Shown: positions 55,389 to 64,000 of the stretch, piece after piece
Numbering within the stretch: position 1 is the first letter of the stretch
Layout: every line of letters starts with the position of its first letter
Origin: Artemisia argyi
Taxonomy: Eukaryota; Streptophyta; Magnoliopsida; Asterales; Asteraceae
NCBI GenBank assembly: GCA_030686995.1
Contig: CM060709.1
Location: forward strand, 306,237,857 to 306,301,856
DNA length: 64,000 bases
Direction: 5' to 3'
Notes under the pieces: generated by a model
The model's input: the letters and a program-made list of their open reading frames with translations, nothing else
Told to the model about the DNA's origin: nothing
Databases searched by the model: none
Program-made: the position numbers and the translations under genes

Positions 55389-58300
55389 ATGGAAATAGAA
55401 ATGCAAATGAAGGAGAGAGATTTTATGAAAAAGTTTACAGTGTTCAAGTCACAGGTTGAGAAGGTTATCAACATATTTGGATATGAGTCAAGGTTCGAAC
55501 AAGCATTTGAATACTACGTCAGAGACCGATTTCATTATTTCAAAGAAAAACTCAATCAAAACCTGAATCAACTGGATAAGCTACTTAATGAAGAAGAACT
55601 TCTTACACGTGACTGCAGAGAAGCTCTTATAGTGATCCAAACTCAATTTCAGAGTATCTTTAACCCTTGGATAATGAACCAGTCAGAGTTATCGATGCAT
55701 TTTCCCAAAAATTTAGGGTAAGCTATTCGACATTCAGAACTCAATGCATAATTCAAATGGATGAACTCGAAAAGATACTTGAAACTGAGGAAGCTAAGTT
55801 AAATGAGATTGAGAAGCTGAAACGGGAAAAAGAACAGAATGAAAGGGAGATGCAGTTAAAGGAAACTGAGGTGATTGAAAAAGAGACAGAGAAAGATGTT
55901 CAAAAAGAAGAGGAAACAGTCAATGAGGGTGATGCATCAGATGTTAGTTTGGTTTTCACGGGAAGTGATTCATCTTCAGAACAGCAGGTTGAAAGCAGCA
56001 GTCCTAGCTATGATTCAGATACTGATGATACACAAAGGAATGAAGCTGTTTGGGACACCGAAGATGATCATATCAGACCTTCATCAGACACAGAGATAAT
56101 GGCTACGGTACAACATTCACATGCTCATGATGATGTTGATATATTTGAGAATATGTTTGTTCATAATCATACACATCCTGAGCATCCTGAGTCTATTAGT
56201 GACACTTATATGGTGGAACAAAATGATAGCAATATCACTTTTGATACTCCAGATATGGATCCTAATAGAGGTGAGCCTGCCCAGGATGGATCTTCTTATG
56301 AACAAGATCGTGCCTTATTTGCTTCATTAATCAATAATTTCAAACATGAACTTGACAAGTGCAAAAACGACAATCGTGAAGCTAAGCAAGCGAATGTCTT
56401 TTTAAATAAAGAGATTCAGAGATTTAAGGAAATGGAAAAACGTTTTGAAAATGCAACAACAAGAAATGCTGAACTTGAAATTGAAATCTCAAACCTTAAA
56501 TCTCACGCTCAAAAGTTTGAAATGAATGGAGAGTCTGTAAAACCACTTTTAAAAAGATATGAAGAAGTTGGTTATAGAGAAGCTGTTCTTCGTGAAAAAC
56601 GCTCCATTCAAAATCTGGATGCTCAAATGGTTTTTAACAACAGAAAGGTTCAAGCGCTTTTAAAAGAGAACAATGATTTAAAAAGTGAAAATTCAAAGCT
56701 TCAGAAAACCACATCAAATTTTGAGATTGTAAACACAAAACTTGAGAATGAAAACCAAGAGTTTTTGAAACGAACAAACGATCTTGAAAACAGACTTCGA
56801 AAATTGGGACAGACTTCTCAGACTATCAACATGCTGCCTACTAAAGATGAGGAGGTTGAGAAACAAACATCTGGGATTGGCTTTGTGAATAATGCTAATG
56901 TGGAAAATGAAAAACCTTGTTTTTTAAACAAAGTGCAAAAGTTGACACCTATTTTGTATAACGCTAATGATATGGGAAAAGAATTGTCAGATGATCTTTT
57001 GTTTGAGTCTCAAGATATTTTAATATCCGAAGAGGAAAAACGTTTGAAAGTAAAACAAACAAAAAACCCACTCTCATACCACGGCTTTGTGTATGGTTGT
57101 ACACAATTGACAGATATACCAAAAGGTCCTTTCAAAAGAAAAGACACAAATGTGAAAAGATTTTTCAAAGAAGTTCAACTTGCTACTTATGATGCTAAGT
57201 TATGGCAAAATAGAGCAAGGAAACAATTTTGTAATCTTAAACATCACATTGAGAAAACGTTAAAGGTCATTTGGTTTAAGCAAGAAAACATCACAAACAA
57301 CGTTTTCTCTAATCCTCTTTCATCAGATGTACAAGTCAAAAAGATTTTGAAAGAGGAAATTGAACCTCGTGTGAAAGATATCAACTTATGTTTTGAGTAC
57401 TTTGAAAAACATCTTGTAACTGAAATGAGAGAAGATCTAAAGTACGTTCACTCTCTTGAAGACGAATTTGATGAAAAATTCTTAATTCTGGACATTCAAA
57501 AAGAATTTTTCACAAATCAAATAGAGTCGTTCAAGTCAGTATCTGTCAGCCATGAGTATGAGAATGTGCATTTTGAACAAACATCTTCTTTGAAATATGA
57601 AAATCTTTGTCTCAAAAAGAAAATCACCGAGCTTTCAAAAGAAGCAGCTGATGTCAAAGAAGAACTGCCAAAAAGAACTGCTCAGTTTGAGAAACATCTT
57701 GCAAAACTCGAAGCACAAAGTATCTCTTTCCAACTAAAATTACAAGAGCAGAATGAGAAAATGTCTTCTGAAAACTCTTTGACATCAGTGCTTAAAGAAA
57801 AATAAATGATTTTTGATGAAAATTGTGATGATACCAATATCAAGTTTGATTTTGACGAACTTGATACAAAAAATCTTGAATTGGAACATGCTGTGGCATC
57901 ATTACAAAAAGAAAATGAGCATTTGAAACTGACTTACAAAAACTTGTTTGATTCAATTAAGAGGTCAAGAGTTCAGAATCAAACTTCAAACAAATCTGAC
58001 TCTCAGATCACACCAAATCATCTTTTTGAAAAAGAAAAGTCTGTGCTTCAAAAGAAAATTGTTGAATTGGAAAAAACGATTGCACAACAAACCAAGGATT
58101 TTGGTGATGCCAAAAATGATTTTTCAATCGAAACAGACAAATATGAAAAATATTTTGCACATCTTGAAAATCAAAATGCTTCTTTGCATGAAAAACTGGC
58201 ATCATCAGATCATCTTTCTCTTAAAAAAGAATACAATGATTTGAGAACCTCATACAATGCCTTAAAAGCAAAGTTTGATGTTCTTAACCGGTCAAAAGGA

Positions 58301-58972
58301 AAATCTCAAGTTTCAAACGAATCTAAACCACAAGTAAGTGTTTCAGAAAAGGTTTACACGGGTGAATCTTCATAACCATTTTCTAAAAGGGTTTCTCAAT
58401 TTACCACCTATTCTTTGCAAAAAGGAAGGAAGTTTTCAAAGAGACCAAATTTTTCTGAAACATTTACTCCTCAAAAGGTTTCAAATGCAAGTGCTCATAA
58501 AGAAAATAATCAAGGTTTTCAAACTCCATACTCTCGTTTTACTCCGGTAAAGCCAGTGTAGAAACCAAAGCAAAGCCGTTCAAAACATTTGAAATATTCA
58601 TACTCTGAAATGCTTCCGCTACAACAAAGGAATGGCTATGCTTGGGAAAATCCTAATTCTGGAAGGTTTCCATTCATCTCAAAAATGAATTTTCGATATG
58701 AAACACCGAGTTTCAACAATGGATGGAAAACTTCTTCAAGTTTTAACACTCCAAGAAAAACACCGAGTTTCTCAAACAAGTTTCACAAGCAAAAAAGTTT
58801 TAAATCACCGTTGATTCCACGAGCTTTATGTCAAAATGAAACACCGGTTTTCAGTCCTCGTTGGAATTCAACTTCTTTGTCTCGGATTGACACAACTTAC
58901 AAATGGATTTCAAAATATGGTAACCCAGTTGGCGCCGTGCTTAAATGGGTTCCAAAAGTTGTTGTCTAATCC
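55389..58972 (+). pseudogene. Gag-like coiled-coil ORF of the 7.3-kb element
   Basis: A first frame (55389-55721, MEIEMQMKERDFMKKF...) overlaps the main frame (55667-57805, 712 codons), so a frameshift lies near 55680. The main frame continues in phase through in-frame stops at 57803 (TAA), 58373 (TAA) and 58559 (TAG) to 58969. It is dominated by Glu/Lys/Asn-rich heptads (predicted coiled coils). An acidic Asp/Ser-rich segment covers about codons 80-200. The later FSNKFHKQKSFKSPLIPRAL stretch is basic and Phe/Ser/Pro-rich. It resembles the gag region of SIRE-type copia elements in Asteraceae (from memory). Likely a particle protein; now interrupted. Confidence 0.8.
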
Positions 58973-60728
58973 AAATTCATAATGGCTTTCGTATACTTCA
59001 GTACGAAACCCGGGCTTAAATTCATGACTTCTTAGTATTTCAGCTAAGGACTCGTTCTTCAAATAAAGGAAAGTGCTTAATCAAACAAGGTTTTAAATAT
59101 TTTTTGAGCACTTATCCTAAAAATATTGTGGCTTATGCACACATAACAGTGTATAACCCGCGATTTTCAAAGAAAGGACCATGTTGTACATTTATGTGCG
59201 ACAATCCTAAAAGATAAGAAGACTTCTCACCAAAATGCTTATCAAAGTCTTCTTAATTTTTGAGCAAAATTTCGAAAAATGTTTCAAAAGGTTTTCAAAA
59301 CTTTTCACGATGTTGCTCAAGATATTACTCCCTCACATCCTTAAATCGCTTAATTTACTCAAAATGTTCTATTTTTGAGGGGGAGTAATAAAAAGATGTT
59401 CCAAAAAGTTCATGCTTAAAGGAAACTTATACGGAATTTACAAACATCCGTTTCTCCCATATGCTATCCAAAAAGAAAAGGTTTTAATCAATTGGTATCA
59501 AAAATACCATGGATATGCTATTTTTGAGGGGGAGAAGACGTGATTAAAATGTGATCAATGTGTTTAAGATTGTGGCTGAATCTCGTGCGAGCTCGACTCA
59601 GATTGTACCTATGAATTGACGAAGCTTAAAATGTCAGTAATCGAAAAGACTTGTCCTGGACGGGTAATAATTTCAAGCTAGTCTAACTAGTGATGTAAGC
59701 GTGTCTCGAATAGGACTTGTCTGAGTAGAATGTACCGTATCGAGAGACTTTCTTTGGACTTGACCAGGACGGGTAATAATTTCAAGCTAGTCTAACTAGT
59801 GATGTAAGCGTGTCTCGAATCGGTCATGTTCACTGAAAGTGGATCAATTCAAAAAGCGCAAACTCCTCACGCATGTGCAAATTTCTTAAAAATTCATGAG
59901 CACATGTGAAGGGGGAGTCCTTCAAAAGAAATGCAAAACTCTTGAAGTGTCAACAATGTGTTCTATTATCATAAACACTTTGAGAGATTTTTCATAAATG
60001 GTTTCATGGCAATTATAGGATAGTCATGGAGATATAAGGTGACTAAGGTTAGGAAAAACCGTCCTATGATCCGCCAGAGCCGGAGGGATCTATCCCAGGA
60101 CAAATCCAATAGATTAGAATTAGAAGTCCTTAGGTATGATTGAAAAAAGGAGAAAATGAGAAAGGAGAAAGAAGGGGTTGAAGAATTAAAAAGAAAAGTT
60201 ATGAAAAAGGGTGAAAAGAAATAGCCCTCCAAATGTTCAACCTTAGGGCAGACACCGGGTACAATTCGTATGCTACTGGTTGTTACTAAGGTGACACCGG
60301 TATTGAAGACAAGACGTCATGGACCCAGTGACGCACTGCACTAAACCTTCTTAACCACTCAAGTTCTCTTAAAAGAGCTTGTTTCATTCTCACGGGGAAC
60401 CGATATAACCTATCGACATGTCTCTTAGAGATTGTTGATATTGAAGCAGGAGACCTCTCCCTAATCTCCGCCTAGGAAACCAAATGTGCACTTATCGAGT
60501 CTAGAGCCCCGAGATTCATCAAAAGATCTCATAGGAACACATAATATTCCTACACTGGTTGTTCATCATTAAGGACGCTAGATGAAAAATCAGTTATCAA
60601 AGATCACAAAGCATGAAGGAACAAAGACTAAAGACTATTCTACAACGACACATAAAGTTAAAGACAAAGAACACGGAAGACCCACTCACGTGGAGCATCA
60701 TTCGAATGACCACCCCTTAGGGGGAGAT
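58973..60728 (+). other. Non-coding 3' region of the 7.3-kb element
   Basis: No ORF. Contains two internal TTTTTGAGGGGGAG purine tracts (about 59370 and 59520), similar to the true polypurine tract, and an exact 54-bp repeat (59658-59711 and 59767-59820). Confidence 0.8.
59658..59820. repeat. Exact 54-bp direct repeat, 109-bp period
   Basis: ggacgggtaataatttcaag ... gtgtctcgaat is identical at 59658-59711 and 59767-59820. Each copy holds the internal palindrome ctagtctaactag. Confidence 0.92.
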
Positions 60729-61133
60729 TGTTAGCATTAAAAATATGTATTTAGAAGTGATGGGCATTCTCATATTGTAACTTTGTGTCGTTTGTTAAGA
60801 TTAGTAATAGTTTAGTCATTGGGCCTTGGACTTGGCAAGCTAATATGTCATGTGCTATGTTTCATAAGCCTTGTTATCTACCATGTAACCAAGTCCAAGC
60901 CCAAGCCCATAGAAAGCCCATAGGGCATCTCATGTTAAGAACTATTTAAACACCTCAAAGGCTCATTTGAGGTGTGTGCTTGTGTGTGTAATGTGTGTGT
61001 TATTAATAAAAGCTCTCTTATTTCATCTCTTATTCTTTTAATCTTAACGCCACATATATCCATACAAGTCACCATCTTCTCTTCATCTTTGCTTCTATAT
61101 TTGTGATAAAGTTGATATATCTAAGGTCATACA
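60729..61133 (+). repeat. 3' LTR of the 7.3-kb element
   Basis: 405 bp, nearly identical to 53845-54244. It differs by single bases and by a small change in the CCCAAG/agaaagccc region. Confidence 0.93.
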
Positions 61134-61138
61134 GAAAG

Positions 61139-62674
61139 AAACGATCAAACCACAATACGGATGTTTATTGTGGTTCGGCTACAAGGAATCTTTTTCCTTA
61201 CCCTACTCCACGCCCCGAGTATCTAACTCGAGAGTTACTAATCACTAGTCAACAAGCTCCTTTCACCGATGGAGAAAACCTTACACGTCACATACACTTT
61301 ATCCGGTACAAAGCTAAATACCGGGTCCTAGTTCAAGGTAGAACCACCCTAACGTCGCCTAACCAATATTTCCGACACTAAGCTAGATGTCGAGTTCTTT
61401 TACAAGGGTACAACCACTCCCATCACATTATGCATTTTAAGGCCTAAAATACTAACAGATCACTTCAATACAAGATACAAATGAAGTATAACCTATAAGA
61501 GTTTATACAATACAAAGCTAACAAGTCTTGCAACATTGAGTTGAAACTTATAACTTCTCGGATGAACTTGTGAACTTCTTTGCTACAAAAGAGAATAACA
61601 CAAGTGAGTTGCTACTGTGTTAGATAAGAGAAATGAGAGTATGTATGTAATGTATAGCTAAAAGTGATGAAAGAATTCTTGAGTGTGGCTTAGTATTTAT
61701 AGCCAAACAAGACAGCATGCTGGCGGACCCGACGGAACTGAAACAAGGGTTCCGCCCTTGTATCCACAGGGTTCCGCTAGATGCTGACAGCAAATCACCA
61801 AGAAATCTTTCCATATCCATGTAATGTCAAATCAAGATCCTTTAAGTAAACTTCAAGATAGTTTGAGTAAGAAATCTTTCCAAATCAATGCAATGTCAAA
61901 TCATGATCCTTTAAGTCAACTACAAAATAGTTTGTGTAATAAATCTTTCCAAATCAAATGACAAGTTCACTCAAGATCTTTTAAGTCAACTATGTTGAGT
62001 AAGAATCTTTCCAAGAATGCATGAGACATTTTTGAAAGATATGCAAAGAGTTTTGACAAGATGTATATTTCTAATTTTAGACTTTTACTATTGTGAAAGT
62101 AAACATGTAAAAGTATTTACTTAGAAATATAGACTAATGCTTGTATGATGTGTTTTTACTAAGTGATTGAGTTATCAAAGATGTTTAAAGATATGTAACT
62201 CAATATGACACAATATTTAGTAGACCTTACTAAATATGTTTTGACGCTTAACATGTTATCAATCATTGTTAGACAAACAATGAATCATATAGCAAATGTA
62301 ATGTTTAGAAATAAAGTTTCTATATGTGAGACTTATACTAAAGTTATACTTTATTAGAAAATAAAGTTTATACTTTGTCCACCACAAAATATTAGCAAAG
62401 ATCGTAAAATATAAATAACGTTTTTAGACGATATTTGTATTAACAATATAGAACATAATGAATTTCATATGGAATTCTAATATTCCTCTCATTTTGCAAT
62501 AAATGCTGAATTCCACACATATGAGATTTCGAAGTATTTTTATTTTATCGCCAACAAATAGATAAATGGAATTGAGATTCTGAATTCTTTAAATCTGCCA
62601 CCCAAACACATTATAGAATGGAATCAGATTCTAATTTTTTTAGAATCTTGAAAATTTCACAAAACAAACGAGGC
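61139..62674. other. Host DNA right of the LTR element, no gene
   Basis: Continues the interrupted host element (gatgtttattgtggttcggc) and then A/T-rich DNA. At 62655-62675 a MITE-like terminus (acaaacgaggcc) marks the edge of the third GLR-type block. A left partner for that terminus was not found. Confidence 0.45.
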
Positions 62675-62685
62675 CTAATAATTAG

Positions 62686-62780
62686 CAAAAGAGGTCTATG
62701 GTGTTTGCAATAAAAAACTAAATAGGCCACTTTGTCCTAGAAACAACAAAAAGTTAGATACTAAACTATTAAATTTAGAG
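62686..62780. other. Third copy of GLR upstream block (first part)
   Basis: agaggtctatggtgtttgca, actaaataggccactttgtc and agatactaaact align with 7003-7085 and 23967-24060. It is followed by a local duplication (gttagatactaaa ... ttgctaca, twice in 62752-62832) and a LINE insertion. Confidence 0.7.
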
Positions 62781-63065
62781 CGTTGCTACAATTCAAGTTA
62801 GATACTAAAATTTTGAATTCAGAGCATTGCTACAGGGAATTGTAGCTAATAGAGATGTGGTCTGGTTGACGAATCGAGAATGAACACCAAAATTTTGTGA
62901 GCAAGTTTGAATATTTGATTCTCTGCCCTAACTTGATGTTGTTTGAGGACGTTATAAGAGTGGCAAGACCACGTAGTATCATTTCTGGTTAGTCAAATAT
63001 GCATATTTACCCTCCGTTGCACACAAAAAAACATAAAAATAACTATTATGTATACTTATTTTTAT

Positions 63066-63838
63066 CTTTTTTTTAACGGTGGAATTTTATTGAAACTAGC
63101 AAAAGCTAGAAAAGATTACATAGAATCAATAGAAACTAAAAGGATGTCGAATCCAACCAACCCAACTAAATTTAAACTTAGGATTTCTAGATGAAATCCA
63201 AAGACACGATTGAGACACAATATAATCCAATAAAACCGCCTTCTTAGGAGTGGGAACCGTAAGACCAACCAATTACGAAAGTTCCAAATGGACCACAAAA
63301 GAGTCCCTCCAACCCCTTCTAGATAGAGCTTCTCCTTAGACGGAAGATGCACAGAATCAAGCCATGAACTCCAATCCAAAAAAAAATAGAACAAATAGGA
63401 ATGTCTAGACCCCACCAACGAGCCAACAATGCCCACAAATCTTAGCCATCTCGCAAGAAAAGAAAATATGATTAACGGTTTCAACATCTTCATCGCAAAT
63501 AGGACACAAGGTCGAGTCGACGTCGATGCCTTTCATTTCCAAATTAACCATGGTAGGAAGTTTATTAAGGACCAATCTCCACAAGAAAACGTTAACTTTG
63601 ATGGGGACACAACGATTCCAATGAGTAGCATTGGAATCCACAACTAAGGTGTTAGCGTCAATCAAAGTGCCAACATAAGCAACCGTAAAACCAATAGAAG
63701 TGTTAAGCGACCAGGTACCCTTTTGATAAGAAAGGACAACATTCCCGATAGAAGAAAGCAAAGCATTAAATTGAGAGGACTCTTCACCTCCTCTAGGGAG
63801 ACGTTTAAGAATAGATATTTGTTGAACCGTAAAACCAA
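63066..63838 (-). pseudogene. LINE fragment with zf-RVT domain
   Basis: On the minus strand, 63761-63405 encodes the reverse-transcriptase zinc-binding domain found near the C-terminus of plant L1-type LINEs: VPIKVNVFLWRLVLNKLPT, then CPICDEDVETVNHIFFSC. C-terminal LINE sequence follows (LWSIWNFRNWLVL) with frame breaks. The 3' end reads aataaaattccaccgtt and then a run of A, i.e. poly-A. 5'-truncated, as usual for LINEs. Inserted in the third GLR-type block. Confidence 0.8.
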
Positions 63839-64000
63839 TATACTACTGTTTAAGTTAACTTTGTGGTTAATATAGATATTTTGATGGTTTTCTTTACACC
63901 ATATATGACATATAATTACACCAATTTGGACGTTGAATTATAATATACTCGTATTTGTATTATACTTCGTCTTTTCTCTTTTTTGGCATGCATATTTCAA
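63839..64000. other. Third copy of GLR upstream block (second part)
   Basis: tactgtttaagttaa, tttgatggt, acaccatatatgaca and caccaatttggacgttgaat align with 7155-7260 and 24125-24225. Both of those lie several kb upstream of a GLR start, so the corresponding gene would be right of the window. Confidence 0.7.

Larger units (their letters stand above)
53845..61133 (+). mobile_element. Complete non-autonomous LTR retrotransposon (7.3 kb)
   Basis: LTRs 53845-54244 (400 bp) and 60729-61133 (405 bp), both TGTTAGCATTAAAAATATG...CATACA and almost identical, hence young. Perfect 5-bp target duplication gaaag (53840-53844, 61134-61138). PBS TGGTATCAATCGTC from 54247 (iMet-type). Polypurine tract ttagggggagat before the 3' LTR. 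It encodes only a gag-like coiled-coil protein; no protease, integrase or RT motif is visible. Copia (SIRE/Maximus-like) affinity is inferred from the gag style. Confidence 0.93.

Overview
The window is nuclear DNA of a flowering plant: AT-rich, with intron-containing genes, GT-AG introns, and dense nested transposable elements. The coiled-coil gag-like ORFs, the Helitron ends and the MITE families resemble what I know from Asteraceae, but that assignment is by resemblance only. Nothing in it is bacterial.

Host genes. The only clearly functional genes are two tandem, same-strand glutamate receptor-like (GLR) channel genes. GLR copy 1 has exons 11817-12630, 13046-13797, 13889-14201, 14577-14983 and 15378-15875 (927 aa). 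GLR copy 2 has exons 27805-28618, 29443-30194, 30286-30598, 30895-31301 and 31723-32226 (929 aa). The first four exons have identical lengths in both copies. Both predicted proteins are complete: signal peptide, amino-terminal domain, split ligand-binding domain, M1, pore loop, M3 with SYTASLTS, and M4. Their upstream DNA is also duplicated (about 6367-11816 and 23755-27804). The start of a third copy of the same upstream block appears at 62686-64000, so a third GLR may lie just beyond the right edge.

Layout. 1-6366: two nested Ty3/gypsy elements on the minus strand (B inserted in A). 6367-11816: GLR1 upstream DNA with Helitron, hAT and MITE insertions. 11817-15875: GLR1. 15880-18200: a copia LTR fragment, a complete 882-bp TRIM, a minisatellite and a foldback MITE. 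18480-20935: unrecognised ORFs with paired GC-rich palindromes. 21200-23754: Helitron ends, a SINE and an intergenic repeat. 23755-27804: GLR2 upstream DNA. 27805-32226: GLR2. 33300-34500: foldback MITEs. 34589-38879: a 4.3-kb Helitron carrying spliceable exons of a cystathionine gamma-synthase gene. 39000-49830: a layered nest holding a candidate 4.7-kb solo LTR and a decayed Ty1/copia element. 49831-51254: a Mutator-like element. 53845-61133: a complete non-autonomous LTR element (5-bp target duplication) with a gag-like coiled-coil ORF, no pol, and an array of 25 near-palindromic 10-mers in its leader. 62686-64000: start of duplicated unit 3, with a LINE fragment.

The main value of the window is that the duplicated GLR units and the repeated intergenic blocks act as natural empty sites for each other. 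They give base-level boundaries for several Helitrons, hAT elements and a SINE, and a relative order of insertions after the GLR duplication.
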